Below are positions 33,008-42,211 of a stretch of DNA of 64,000 bases, piece by piece. The DNA comes from Deltaproteobacteria bacterium. Lineage in GTDB: Bacteria; Desulfobacterota; DSM-4660; Desulfatiglandales; HGW-15. Position 1 is the first letter of the stretch. Every line of letters begins with the position of its first letter. Location: the NCBI GenBank assembly GCA_020060215.1, contig JAGVAP010000062.1, forward strand, positions 26,541 through 90,540, written 5' to 3'. Position numbers and translations under genes: made by a program. The notes below the pieces were generated by a model. It searched no databases, had not been told where the DNA came from, and saw only the letters and a list, made by a program, of their open reading frames with translations.

Positions 33008-33865
33008 ATGAAAAGATTCGTCTTCGGTTTGGGGCTGGTATCCGTTCTTCCAGTCCTCGGTTTCTCCTCGTGCGCCTATGACCGGGATATGCAGTACCTC
33101 AACGATCAGGTCATCGCCCTGAATCGGCGGGTGGCAAAGATCGAGGAGGGCATGGACAACAAGCTCTCCACCATCCGGACGAGTCAGGGTGATGTGAGGG
33201 TGGAAATCGATCAGATGCGGGGAGAGATGCAGAAACTCCAGGGCCGCGTGGAGGACAATGAGCGCGTTACGAAGAGGACGGTGGAAAGAGACCTCGGGGA
33301 TCAGGATGCCCTGAAAAGGGGTTATGCGGACCTCTCCAAGAAGGTAGCCGACCTCGAGATGACGGTCAGGAGCCAGCAGGAGTACCTCGGGATGGAACCG
33401 ACCGGGCAAAGGGCTCCCCAGGCAAGCCCGACCCTGCAGCCGGCCCAGCCTCAGGCCGCGGTGCCGGCCGTCCCAGCAGAGCCCCCCAAACCCAAGGATG
33501 TCGAGCTCTATGACAACGCCCTTGCGCTGTACAAAGAGGGCAAGCACGAGGATGCCATCCTCGGATTCAAGGATTTTCTGAAGAAGTACCCGAAATCGGA
33601 CCGCGCCGACAATGCGCAGTTCTGGGTCGGGGAGTCCTACTTTGCCCTGCGGCAGTACGAGCAGGCGATCCTCGCCTTCAACGATGTGATCAAGAACTAC
33701 CCCAAGGGAAACAAGGTGGCGAATGCCCTGCTGAGGCAATCTTTTGCATTCCTGGAGATCAACGACAAGACGAGCGCAAAGCTTCTGTTGAGAAAGATCG
33801 TAAAGGAACACCCCAATTCGAGCGAAGCGAAGATCGCAGCCAAGAAGCTGGAGACCATCAAATAG
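33008..33865 (+). CDS. cpoB: Tol-Pal associated cell division coordinator CpoB (YbgF)
   Basis: 285 residues. A signal peptide with a possible lipobox-like cysteine (FSSC, Cys22) is followed by a coiled coil (LNDQVIALNRRVAKIEEGMD, VEIDQMRGEMQKLQGRVED), a Pro/Ala/Gln linker and C-terminal TPR repeats (VELYDNALALYKEGKHEDA, ADNAQFWVGESYFALRQY, YPKGNKVANALLRQSFAF). CpoB/YbgF coordinates wall synthesis with outer-membrane constriction and binds TolA. It ends the tol-pal cluster. Confidence 0.9.
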   Translation: MKRFVFGLGLVSVLPVLGFSSCAYDRDMQYLNDQVIALNRRVAKIEEGMDNKLSTIRTSQGDVRVEIDQMRGEMQKLQGRVEDNERVTKRTVERDLGDQDALKRGYADLSKKVADLEMTVRSQQEYLGMEPTGQRAPQASPTLQPAQPQAAVPAVPAEPPKPKDVELYDNALALYKEGKHEDAILGFKDFLKKYPKSDRADNAQFWVGESYFALRQYEQAILAFNDVIKNYPKGNKVANALLRQSFAFLEINDKTSAKLLLRKIVKEHPNSSEAKIAAKKLETIK

Positions 33866-33894
33866 ACCGCTGGAGGTTGCCCCCCGCCGGATCC

Positions 33895-35655
33895 GTGAAC
33901 AGGGGTTCCCCAAATACACGTTTCTTTTTCTCGTCCCTGGGCAGTGAGCATGTCGTCATGGCCATTCTCGCGGCCCTTGTGGGAGTGGCCTCGGGCCTCG
34001 GGGCCATCGGCTTTCTCGAACTCATAAAAATCTTCCAGACCTTGTCCTATGGCGCGGGCGGTGATCTCCTTCGGATCGTCGAGGCGACCCCCTGGCCCCT
34101 GCGGGTGGGGATCCCCGCCCTCGGCGGTCTCGTAATCGGTCTCTCCATTCAGTTCGGGGCCAGAGAAGCCCAGGGACACGGCATTGCCGAGGTCATGGAA
34201 GCGGTCACGCTCCGAAAAGGGGTGATCCGAAAGAAGGCCTTCCTTGCAGAAACCCTCGCATCGGCGGTGACCATCGGGACGGGCGGTTCCGCGGGCGTCG
34301 TGGCGCCGATCGTCCAGTTGGGATCCGGGCTCGGTTCAGCAATCGGAAAGCTCCCCCGGCTTTCCGGCACCGGCATTCGGACGTTGGTGGGGTGCGGGGC
34401 CGCCGCAGGGATTGCAGCCGCTTTCAACGCACCGATCGCCGGAACCATGTTCGCACTGGAGGTGGTCCTCGGCGACTTCGGGGTGGCCACCTTCAGCCCC
34501 ATCGTGATCTCCTCGGTCACGGCGACCGCGGTCTCTCGCCACTTCCTCGGGGACTCTCCGGCCATGTTCGTCCCGGCATACCAACTGAACCATGCGATGG
34601 AACTGCTCCTGTACGTCCTTCTGGGGCTCTTTTCCGCCGGCGCAGCGGTCTCGTTCACGAGAGTCCTCTACGGGGTGGGTGATCTGTTCGAACGCATGAG
34701 GTCTCCGGCCTTCGCGAAACCGATCATGGGCGGACTCGTCCTCGGACTGATCGGGCTGGCCTTCCCGTATGTCCTCGGGAACGGGTACCCGACCATCGAT
34801 CTCGTGCTCATGGAAAGGCTCTCCCTGACCACGCTGTTCCTCCTGGTCCTCCTGAAGATACTCGCCACCTCGATCACCATCGGCTCCGGGGGAGCCGGGG
34901 GGACCTTTGCTCCATCCCTCTTTATCGGCGCGGTGCTGGGGGGGTTCTTCGGGATCGTCGTGCACGACCTCCTGCCGGGAATCACGGCCTCATCGGGGGC
35001 CTATAGCATCGTGGGCATGGGAGCCGTGGTAGCCGGTGTCACCAGAGGCCCCCTCAGTGCCATCCTCATGCTCTTCGAAATGACGGGAAACTACACCATC
35101 ATCCTGCCGCTGATGATTGCCTGTATCGTCAGCTCTACGGCAAGCGGTGTCCTGCTCAATGAATCCATCTTCACGATGAAGCTTCTCAGGAAGGGGGTGA
35201 ACATCCGCTCGGGGAAGGAGGTCAGCGTGCTCCAGTCGATCGCCGTGAGCGAGGTCATGAACCGGGAGGTCGAGACCGTCTCCGAGGACCTGAACCTGGG
35301 CAAGCTCGCGCAGCGGATCGCAGGCAGCAAGTACAACAGCTTTCCCGTCGTGGACTCCCGGGGAAGGCTGGTCGGTGTCCTCTCGTTCCTGGATTATCAC
35401 AGCGTCTTGTACGATCACGACCTGGAAAACCTGGTCGTTGCGGGGGAACTGGCCACACGGTCCGTGGTGACGGTGACGGTCGAGGATTCCCTTTACACCG
35501 CCCTGGAGCGGATCACCTCCAAGGACTTCAGCATCCTCCCCGTGGTGGATGCGGAAGACCCCTCCCACATCCGCGGTATCCTCACCCGCCGCGATATCAT
35601 CAGCGCCTACAACAACGCGGTGATCAAGAAGGGCGTGTTGGGGAAACAGGATTGA
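33895..35655 (+). CDS. ClC-family chloride channel/transporter with C-terminal CBS pair
   Basis: About 586 residues. The start is uncertain: GTG 33895, TTG 33877 and ATG 33958 are possible, and none has a well-spaced ribosome-binding site. The ClC core has about ten membrane helices, with GHGIAEVMEAVTLRKG at the first selectivity segment, GTGGSAGVVAPIVQLGSGLG at the second, and SGGAGGTFAPSLFIGAVLGG at the third. The usual GREGP gating glutamate is replaced by GGSAG, a variant that tends to behave as a channel rather than an exchanger. Two CBS domains (AVSEVMNREVETVSED, LATRSVVTVTVEDS) end the protein. Confidence 0.9.
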   Translation: MNRGSPNTRFFFSSLGSEHVVMAILAALVGVASGLGAIGFLELIKIFQTLSYGAGGDLLRIVEATPWPLRVGIPALGGLVIGLSIQFGAREAQGHGIAEVMEAVTLRKGVIRKKAFLAETLASAVTIGTGGSAGVVAPIVQLGSGLGSAIGKLPRLSGTGIRTLVGCGAAAGIAAAFNAPIAGTMFALEVVLGDFGVATFSPIVISSVTATAVSRHFLGDSPAMFVPAYQLNHAMELLLYVLLGLFSAGAAVSFTRVLYGVGDLFERMRSPAFAKPIMGGLVLGLIGLAFPYVLGNGYPTIDLVLMERLSLTTLFLLVLLKILATSITIGSGGAGGTFAPSLFIGAVLGGFFGIVVHDLLPGITASSGAYSIVGMGAVVAGVTRGPLSAILMLFEMTGNYTIILPLMIACIVSSTASGVLLNESIFTMKLLRKGVNIRSGKEVSVLQSIAVSEVMNREVETVSEDLNLGKLAQRIAGSKYNSFPVVDSRGRLVGVLSFLDYHSVLYDHDLENLVVAGELATRSVVTVTVEDSLYTALERITSKDFSILPVVDAEDPSHIRGILTRRDIISAYNNAVIKKGVLGKQD

Positions 35656-35670
35656 CGACAACCCATTCTT

Positions 35671-36285
35671 TCACGGCTTGCAGACGCTGCAGGGGTGAAA
35701 CCCTTCCCGGAATGCGCTCAGACGATCCGGGAAGGGGTTCCGGTTGCGGCGGGATATCTCCCTGGCCCGGGCACAGCCGGGCCGGTGAAAGACATAGGAC
35801 CGTGTGTTCCCGATGTAGCTTTTTTCCCGGGAAACGTTCTCCCGGCTCCAGATCCCGATCTTTTCCCCCATGGCAAGCCGCTGGTTCGCCAGGAGGAGGG
35901 AGAAGTACCTCGCCTCCGGGCCGTTCACGAGCACGTGGGCGAGCCCTTCCCTCAACAGGATCGCATTGATCATCTCCCCGCTCTCCAGGAAGACATAGGC
36001 GAGTCTGCGGCCGTAGCGGTCCCTGGTGACCTGATCGAACTCCATCCTCACCCGTTTTTCCGCAACCAGTTGCCGGTTCCTCTGCCGGGCCTCGACGGCC
36101 ATGAATTGGGGAACCTCTCCCATTTCAGGGGTGTCTATCCCGAAGTACCTGATCTTGTCGCCGTTCTGGAGTAGAATCGTATCGCCGTCGAAGATCGTTT
36201 TTACCCCGTAGTACCCGGCACCCCTGAAAGAGAGCCCCACGAAAGCCACGAGGAGAAGGAGGAGGACTCTTCTTCTTTTACTCAT
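35671..36285 (-). CDS. Staphylococcal-nuclease-type exported nuclease with Ada-like zinc tail
   Basis: 204 residues with an N-terminal signal or anchor (VLLLLLVAFVGLSFRG). The SNase core has VKTIFDGDTILLQNGDKIRY, FGIDTPEMGE, RDRYGRRLAYVFLESG with catalytic Arg/Asp positions, and LLREGLAHVLV. The tail YIGNTRSYVFHRPGCARA, NRNPF and FREGFHPCSVCKP resembles the N-terminal metal-binding fold of Ada, with conserved Cys and His residues. Probably a secreted or periplasmic Ca-dependent nuclease. The stop is 15 bases from the convergent ClC stop. Confidence 0.88.
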   Translation of the reverse strand: MSKRRRVLLLLLVAFVGLSFRGAGYYGVKTIFDGDTILLQNGDKIRYFGIDTPEMGEVPQFMAVEARQRNRQLVAEKRVRMEFDQVTRDRYGRRLAYVFLESGEMINAILLREGLAHVLVNGPEARYFSLLLANQRLAMGEKIGIWSRENVSREKSYIGNTRSYVFHRPGCARAREISRRNRNPFPDRLSAFREGFHPCSVCKP

Positions 36286-36390
36286 TTGACGGTATCTTGC
36301 TCCAATCCTTCAATAATTAACTTGAATGCCGGCAATGGAAATGAACGACCCAAAGAGTATGCACTTTTATTTACTCATAGCGATTTCTCA

Positions 36391-36419
36391 TTGACTCTAA
36401 AGGGCTTGGACATTAACAT
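36391..36419 (+). promoter_or_regulatory. Candidate sigma-70 promoter before the small HTH gene
   Basis: TTGACT (36391-36396), a 17-base spacer and TAACAT (36414-36419). The surrounding sequence (36300-36480) is AT-richer than the rest of the window. Confidence 0.55.
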
Positions 36420-36478
36420 AGCCTAACAAAGAAAGAAATCCCCAGGCTGAAGCAGGGAGTATATTTGAGGGGTATGGT

Positions 36479-36649
36479 ATGCCACAGATCATGACTACGA
36501 AGGAATTAGCTAAGTACTTGAAGCTACATGAGATCACGATATGCAAGTATGCTGCTGAAGGGAAGATCCCGGCCATCCGTATCGGTCGGGTCTGGCGGTT
36601 CGACAAGGAAGCCATCGACAAGTGGATCAGCGGCGGACAGAAGAAGTAG
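36479..36649 (+). CDS. Excisionase-type helix-turn-helix protein (56 residues)
   Basis: A short gene starting at ATG 36479 with GAGGGG six bases upstream and a good promoter 60 bases before. The product has the excisionase/MerR-like pattern: TTKELAKYLKLHEITICKYA, GKIPAIRIGRVWRFDKEA, IDKWISG. Such proteins act as small DNA-binding regulators, recombination directionality factors or antitoxin-like regulators. No integrase, att site or toxin is adjacent, so it stands alone. Confidence 0.82.
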   Translation: MPQIMTTKELAKYLKLHEITICKYAAEGKIPAIRIGRVWRFDKEAIDKWISGGQKK

Positions 36650-36696
36650 TTCCACTCATCGAAACGGGATTGACCCGCCCCATTGAACCCCGTGTT

Positions 36697-37872
36697 TCAG
36701 GCGTACATCAGAAAGGGCTTCCTCCACTCCGCAAACTGCAGCACCTCCTGCTCCCACTTTTCCCTTAATGCGGCCGGGTCCTTCCCCTGCTCAAGCTCTT
36801 CCCTGAGCCCCTTGTCCCCCAGGATCAAATCGATGGGCATCCTATCGAGTTCGTATTCATAAGGAGGGGGGCGCCACCGGAAGCGGTCCGGGTGGATGTC
36901 CATGACAGCCTTGAGCAGGGCCAGTGACGTAAAGTAGGGTCTGAAGGCCGGGAGGTCGGTGATGTGGATCATGTATCCCTTGCAGGTCTCGTCTCTCCAT
37001 TTGTGGAACATGGGACGAAAAGAGACCTCCTGAAGAAGGCATCCTGAAAGCGCGTCCGGGTGCAGAGCGCGCGAGACCGCCTTCGTGTCCAGAAAGGGGG
37101 CGCCGAAGATCTCGAAGGGGCGGGTGGTTCCTCTACCTTCGGAGAGGTTGGTGCCCTCCCAGATGACCTGTCCGGGATAGACCTGGGCCGTCTCGGGCAG
37201 GGGCATGTTGGGGGAAGGCGTGACCCACCTCAGCCCCGTATCCTGCCAGAACATCCTTCTTTCCCATCCCCCCATGGCCACCGTCTCCAGGCTGCATTCC
37301 AGTCCAAAGACCGACCTGAAGACCTTTGCCGTTTCGGCCATCGTGAGCCCGTGCCGCATGGGAAGGGCGAAAGGACCCACAAAGGAGTAATATTCCTGTC
37401 TGAGCAACGCTCCTTCGATGATCTCGCCTCCCACCGGGTTCGGCCGGTCCAGGATGAGTATCTTCTTGCCGAGCCGCGCCCCTGCCTTGAGACAGTTGAG
37501 CACCGTGGTGGAAAAGGTGTACACCCTCGTCCCCACATCCTGGAGGTCTATGATCAGGGTATCGATGGAGGTAAGCATATCGTCCAGGGGCTCCCGGGTC
37601 TCGGAATAGAGGCTGAAGATGGGTACCCCGAGGTCAGGATCGTATGCGTGATCCGTCTCGATCATGTTGTCCTGCTCGGCCCCGGCATGCCCGTGCTGGG
37701 GTCCGAACAACGCGGTCAGGCGGCCCGGCAGAAGCTCGGCAATGACATGCTTTGCATGACGCAGCCGAGAGTCCAGCGAAGCCTGGTTGGAAAGAAGCCC
37801 GAGCCTCTGGCCCTTGAGCCGTTTCCAGGATTCATCGCGAAAAACATCCAGTCCGAGAACAACCCTGCTCAT
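36697..37872 (-). CDS. namZ: NamZ-family exo-beta-N-acetylmuramidase (DUF1343)
   Basis: 391 residues from ATG 37872; a GTG at 37884 is the alternative. Characteristic segments are VVLGLDVFRDESWKRLKGQR, LGLLSNQAS, LFGPQHGHAGAEQDNMIETD, IDTLIIDLQDVGTRVYTF, ILDRPNPVGG, PLPMRHGLTMAETA-like, NMPLPETAQVYPGQVIWEGT and NLSEGRGTTRPFEIFGAP. The family removes terminal N-acetylmuramic acid from peptidoglycan fragments in wall recycling. No signal peptide is obvious, which suggests a cytoplasmic recycling role in this organism. Confidence 0.9.
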   Translation of the reverse strand: MSRVVLGLDVFRDESWKRLKGQRLGLLSNQASLDSRLRHAKHVIAELLPGRLTALFGPQHGHAGAEQDNMIETDHAYDPDLGVPIFSLYSETREPLDDMLTSIDTLIIDLQDVGTRVYTFSTTVLNCLKAGARLGKKILILDRPNPVGGEIIEGALLRQEYYSFVGPFALPMRHGLTMAETAKVFRSVFGLECSLETVAMGGWERRMFWQDTGLRWVTPSPNMPLPETAQVYPGQVIWEGTNLSEGRGTTRPFEIFGAPFLDTKAVSRALHPDALSGCLLQEVSFRPMFHKWRDETCKGYMIHITDLPAFRPYFTSLALLKAVMDIHPDRFRWRPPPYEYELDRMPIDLILGDKGLREELEQGKDPAALREKWEQEVLQFAEWRKPFLMYA

Positions 37873-38067
37873 CGATCCACTCACAGTTGGAATTTGGGGA
37901 GCTGTTTGAAGTAATCGTCCGCCATCCTAACACTCCGGACCGCAGGGAACCATCGAAAATTGGATGGACAGAGAAAAACCTCCATGCTAACATGCACTTA
38001 TTGAACGGGGCGCCGCATGTCCGGGCGCCCTGATCATTACTCGGGAACGTGGGGGGAGGCTCCATTC

Positions 38068-39981
38068 ATGTTGTTGAACTTAATGCGAAAGCATGCCAAG
38101 TCCTGGTTGATCAAATTCCTGGTGGGGATCATCGCAGCCGTGTTCATCTTCTATTTTGGATACTCTTTCAGGACCGGGGAGGCGAACAAGGTGGCTTCGG
38201 TCAACGGCGAGGTGATCACCGGAGTCGATTATCAGAAGACCTACAGGAGCATGCTGGAGACGCTCCAGCGCGAATACAGGAGCGTGTGGAACGAGAACCT
38301 GGTGAAGCTTTTCAATGTGAAGGGAAGGGCGCTGGAGTCGCTGATCAGCCAGAAGCTCATCAGCCAGGAGGCCGCGCGGATCGGCTTTGGCGTGACCGAA
38401 AAGGAGATCCAGGAGCAGATCCTCTCCTATCCCGCGTTCCAGACCGGGGGGCGCTTCGATGAGTCCAGGTACAGGATGCTTCTGCAGAACAACCGGATGA
38501 CGCCGGAGGATTTCGAGGCCGGCCTGGAAAGAGAGCTCCTGCAGAGAAAGATCGAGCAGTTCCTGGGGACGTTCATCACGGTCACGGATCAGGACGTGCT
38601 CGATTACTACACCTATTCCAATGAAAAGATCAAGATCGGGTTTGTGGAGTTCCTGCCGGAGAACTACAAGGGAGCCGTCAAGGTCTCCGATGAGGCGATG
38701 GAAAAGTACTTCCAGGAAAACCAGGAGATGTACCGCATCCCGGAGAAGATCAAGACGGCCTATGTCGTCTTCGACCCTGAGGGTCTCAGGGGCTCCGTGA
38801 AGATCCAAGACAGGGATGTGCAGGACTTCTACAATGAGAACAACGCCATGTTCACGGAGGAGCGGGAAGTCAAGGTAAGCCAGATCCTCTTCAAACTCGA
38901 CGAGGACGCTTCGGAAGAACAGGAATCCAAGGTCAGGGAAAAGGCCCTTTCGGTGCTGAAAAAGGCCCGGGAGGGGGAGGATTTCGCGTCCCTGGCCAGG
39001 AAGCACTCGGAAGATCCCTCCAAGGGCAAGGGAGGAGACCTTGGGTACCTGAAGCCGGGTGAGATGGTCTCGGCTGTGGAGGAAGCGGTCTCCAAGATGA
39101 AGAAGGGCGAGATCAGCGAGCCGGTCAGGAGCCCGTTCGGGTACCACATCGTCAAAGTGGAGGACATCAAGGAGTCGCGGCTCATTCCCTTTGAGGAAGC
39201 CCGGGAGAAGGTGACGGAGAGGCTGCGGAACCAGGCGGCCGCGGACATGGCTCATGACAAGGCGCTCTCTTTCCTGGATCAGATGCCCTATCAGACGGAC
39301 CTGCGCCAGTTCGCCTCGGAACACAAGTTGAGCACAAGGGAGTCCGAATACTTCTCCGCGGGTGAGCCCATCGAGGGGATCGGAGAGGAGCCGAAGCTGA
39401 CCGAATCCCTGTTCGCTCTCCAGCAGGGGGAGGCGAGCGAGGTCCTGGAGGTGAATGGAAAATTCTACATCTTCCAGGTGATCGACCGCAAACCGAGCAC
39501 CCTTCCTGCGCTGGCGGATGTCCGGGAAAAGGTGAAGGAGGATCTCACGGAGAAACTGGCCGCAGAAGAGGCGAAGGCGGATGCGGAGAAGTTCCTCGGC
39601 AGGGTGAAAGGGGGAGAGCAATGGGACGCCCTGGTGAAGGCGGTCAAGAAAACGGCCCGGAGCACGGAGTTCTTCAGCCGCCAGAGCCCCCCGTCGGAGC
39701 TGGGGTACAATCAGGCCATGATCGAGGCGTCCTTTGGACTGGGCGAAAAGAAGACCTACCCGGATAAGGTCTATGAGACCGAGAACGGTATCTTCGTGAT
39801 CCGCTACGAGGGGAGCGAGGGGATCGACCAGGCCAAGTTCGAAGAGGAAAAGGACAAGTACCGCCAGTCCCTGACGCGCGCAAGGCAGCGGGTGCTCATG
39901 GAGAACTGGCTCGAGGACTTGCGGAAAAGGGCCGAAGTCGAGATCTTTATTCCTGCGGGCAAGGAAGGGCCGGAGCTATAG
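38068..39981 (+). CDS. ppiD: PpiD/SurA-like periplasmic peptidyl-prolyl isomerase and chaperone
   Basis: 637 residues from ATG 38068 (GGGAGG upstream); the frame is open to 38017 but without support. One N-terminal membrane helix (WLIKFLVGIIAAVFIFYFGY) anchors it, followed by a SurA-N-like chaperone region (NGEVITGVDYQKTYRSML to LISQKLISQEAARIG) and a parvulin rotamase domain at about 265-365 (REVKVSQILFKLDED, FASLARKHSEDPSKGKGG, GYLKPGEMV, RSPFGYHIVKVEDIK). A second, degenerate parvulin-like region follows near residues 430-490. The architecture and length match PpiD, which helps outer-membrane and secreted proteins fold. Confidence 0.9.
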   Translation: MLLNLMRKHAKSWLIKFLVGIIAAVFIFYFGYSFRTGEANKVASVNGEVITGVDYQKTYRSMLETLQREYRSVWNENLVKLFNVKGRALESLISQKLISQEAARIGFGVTEKEIQEQILSYPAFQTGGRFDESRYRMLLQNNRMTPEDFEAGLERELLQRKIEQFLGTFITVTDQDVLDYYTYSNEKIKIGFVEFLPENYKGAVKVSDEAMEKYFQENQEMYRIPEKIKTAYVVFDPEGLRGSVKIQDRDVQDFYNENNAMFTEEREVKVSQILFKLDEDASEEQESKVREKALSVLKKAREGEDFASLARKHSEDPSKGKGGDLGYLKPGEMVSAVEEAVSKMKKGEISEPVRSPFGYHIVKVEDIKESRLIPFEEAREKVTERLRNQAAADMAHDKALSFLDQMPYQTDLRQFASEHKLSTRESEYFSAGEPIEGIGEEPKLTESLFALQQGEASEVLEVNGKFYIFQVIDRKPSTLPALADVREKVKEDLTEKLAAEEAKADAEKFLGRVKGGEQWDALVKAVKKTARSTEFFSRQSPPSELGYNQAMIEASFGLGEKKTYPDKVYETENGIFVIRYEGSEGIDQAKFEEEKDKYRQSLTRARQRVLMENWLEDLRKRAEVEIFIPAGKEGPEL

Positions 39982-40040
39982 TCATTCGCGTCGAGAGTGT
40001 CGATGCGTGAAGCAACCCCTCCCTCTGGTGCCCGCGGGCC

Positions 40041-40124
40041 GAAGTTGAGAAGATGAGAAGTTCCAGAAGAGAAGAAGATGAGAAAACCCCCTCTTGTTCT
40101 TCAACTCAACTTCTCAACTTCTCA
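40041..40124. repeat. TTGAGAAG inverted repeat at convergent gene ends
   Basis: GAAGTTGAGAAGATGAGAAG at one end and AACTCAACTTCTCAACTTCT at the other form a hairpin in the ppiD/DUF1285 convergent gap. It overlaps the 3' end of the DUF1285 gene and supplies its stop. Confidence 0.7.
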
Positions 40125-40551
40125 GTATCCGGCACCTCTTCCCCCCGGTCCGTAAGACAAAGGCCCCGTCCTCTTCCTCGATGTGTTCCGTCAGCTGATA
40201 GTACGCCGCCCGCGTGAATCTCGCCGGGAAAGCTCCTCCCTTTACCCGGCAGTAGAGGACATTGGCCCTGCCTGCATACAAGGTCTCGGGATCGAGCTTC
40301 TCGGTGCTGTCGTCGCTCAGGAGGAGGAACAACTCGCTTCCGGCTGCGACCCTCCTCACGACCAGGGCCGTGTCCTCCACCTCCAAGAGACATCGCTCCC
40401 CGCCCCATTCCAGGATGTAGCGGCCCTCCCCATCCATTGACATATGGTTGTAGAAGAAGAGGACGATCTCCCTCCGGTGCATCTCCGCACCCTGATAAAA
40501 CCACTGCCCCTCTTTGTCGATAAAGATCTCACAAGGACGGATTTCGTGCAT
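40114..40551 (-). CDS. DUF1285 protein
   Basis: 145 residues from ATG 40551 (AGGGAG upstream). The pattern PCEIFIDKEGQWFYQGAEMH, RREIVLFFYNHMSMDGEGRY, CLLEVEDTALVV and FTRAAYYQLTEHIEEEDG fits DUF1285, a small cytoplasmic family of unknown function common in proteobacteria. The last residues and the stop (LRS then TGA) come from the inverted repeat at 40041-40124. Confidence 0.8.
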   Translation of the reverse strand: MHEIRPCEIFIDKEGQWFYQGAEMHRREIVLFFYNHMSMDGEGRYILEWGGERCLLEVEDTALVVRRVAAGSELFLLLSDDSTEKLDPETLYAGRANVLYCRVKGGAFPARFTRAAYYQLTEHIEEEDGAFVLRTGGKRCRILRS

Positions 40552-40730
40552 CCTGTCTCCCTCCGCGCCGGCTCCATCCGACCCCTCAAGGATTCTCGCC
40601 AGTATATAACAACCCCCACGGTCCGGGAAACATTGAACGATCCCCCGGACATGAAAAAAGGCCCCCATGGTCAGCCCGTCACGAGAGGTAAAGAAGCGTT
40701 GGACGTACGACACCAGGATACTGTAGGATC

Positions 40731-42074
40731 ATGCGGATGATGAAAGAGCGACTTTCCAGATCCGTTTGGGGATGGGCCCTCTACGACTGGGCCAACTCCG
40801 CGTTTGCGACCACGGTCATGGCCGGGTTCTTCCCGGTCTTCTTCAAGATGTACTGGAGCCATGGCGCCAATGTGAACGAGAGCACGGCCCTGCTCGGGTT
40901 CGGCAACTCGGCCGCATCCCTCCTGGTGGCGGTTACGGCGCCGCTCCTGGGCGCCGTTTCGGACCGAACGTCCGGGAAGAAGAGATTCCTGGTGGGGTTT
41001 GCCTTCCTCGGCGCGCTGACCACAGCCTCTCTCTCCATCATCGGCAAGGGTGAGTGGGCGTTTGCCATCTTGCTTTACATGCTCGGCATCGTCGGGTTTG
41101 CAGGCGCAAACATCTTTTACGATGCACTGCTGCCTTCGGTCTCCACCAAAGAAAACGTGGATTTCGTGTCGGGCCTCGGTTATTCCCTGGGCTACCTCGG
41201 CGGAGGGCTCCTGTTCGCACTCAATGTGGCGATGACCATGTTCCCCGGAACCTTCGGGATCCCCGATGCGACCACGGCCGTCCGGGTGTCGTTTGTCACG
41301 GTGGCCCTGTGGTGGGGCGGTTTCACATTCTTCACCGTGTTCTGGGTCTCAGAGGAGGGTGTCCGTATGCTCCCGGCGAGCCCGGTACAGCCGGTGTTCA
41401 GGCAGTACGTAGCGGCTTTCAGAAAGCTGAAGAAGCTCCGGACCGCTTCCCTGTACCTGCTGGCATACTGGTTTTACATCGACGGGGTGGATACGATCAT
41501 CCGCATGGCGGTCGACTACGGCCTGTCCATCGGCTTTTCGTCCAATGACCTGATTGTCTCGCTCCTCCTCGTGCAGTTCATCGGTTTTCCCGCTGCCCTG
41601 GCCTTCGGACGGCTTGGCCAGAGGTGGGGAGTCCGGAGGTCGATCTTCCTGGGGATCGCCATATACATGGGCATCACCCTCTGGGGTTCCATGATCACCC
41701 GAAAGGAGGAATTCTACATCCTTGCCTTCGGGATAGGGCTCGTCCAGGGCGGTCTGCAGGCCCTGAGCCGGTCCTACTACACGCGGCTGATACCCAGCGG
41801 CCAGGCCGGGGAATTCTTCGGCTTCTACAACATGCTGGGGAAGTTCGCAGCGATCTTCGGCCCCGCCCTCGTCGGTCTGGTCAGCCTGGGGGCCAGATCG
41901 CTCCTCATGCCTCCCTCACCGTCACCGGAGGAAGCCACTCTGGTCACCCATATCGCCGCCCGGTGGGGTATCGGCTCGATCCTCCTCCTCTTCTGCGCCG
42001 GAGGCGTCCTTCTCCTGTTCGTGGATGAAGAGAAAGGGCGCGCCGAGGCGGCCATGATCTCGGGCTCCCACTAA
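40731..42074 (+). CDS. MFS transporter, UMF1 (Atg22-like) family
   Basis: 447 residues with about twelve membrane helices. UMF1 hallmarks: WGWALYDWANSAFATTVMAG at the start, GAVSDRTSGKKRFL, ANIFYDALLPSV, SGLGYSLGYLGGGLLF, YWFYIDGVDTIIRMAVDYG, GLVQGGLQALSRSYYTRLIP and AGEFFGFYNMLGKFAAIFGP. The family resembles yeast Atg22 amino-acid exporters; bacterial substrates are not established. Starts at ATG 40731 with a GTAGGA site. Confidence 0.9.
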   Translation: MRMMKERLSRSVWGWALYDWANSAFATTVMAGFFPVFFKMYWSHGANVNESTALLGFGNSAASLLVAVTAPLLGAVSDRTSGKKRFLVGFAFLGALTTASLSIIGKGEWAFAILLYMLGIVGFAGANIFYDALLPSVSTKENVDFVSGLGYSLGYLGGGLLFALNVAMTMFPGTFGIPDATTAVRVSFVTVALWWGGFTFFTVFWVSEEGVRMLPASPVQPVFRQYVAAFRKLKKLRTASLYLLAYWFYIDGVDTIIRMAVDYGLSIGFSSNDLIVSLLLVQFIGFPAALAFGRLGQRWGVRRSIFLGIAIYMGITLWGSMITRKEEFYILAFGIGLVQGGLQALSRSYYTRLIPSGQAGEFFGFYNMLGKFAAIFGPALVGLVSLGARSLLMPPSPSPEEATLVTHIAARWGIGSILLLFCAGGVLLLFVDEEKGRAEAAMISGSH

Positions 42075-42165
42075 GTCTACGTCCTGAAAAGAAATACACA
42101 TTGGCCCCCACTTGTGCCACCTCCCCGTGTTCTTAGCTTTTAATACCGGAAAAAAACGTCTTTGC

Positions 42166-42184
42166 CCGCGGAGAGCTTCCGCGG
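42166..42184 (+). promoter_or_regulatory. Short perfect hairpin in the leader of an exported-protein gene
   Basis: CCGCGGA-GAGCT-TCCGCGG lies 28 bases before the start at 42212. A weaker CCCCG...CGGGG hairpin lies in the same place before the paralogue at 43052, so a leader structure may be a shared feature. Confidence 0.4.
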
Positions 42185-42211
42185 AAAGGCGCATGCGAAG
42201 GGAGCAAAGAG

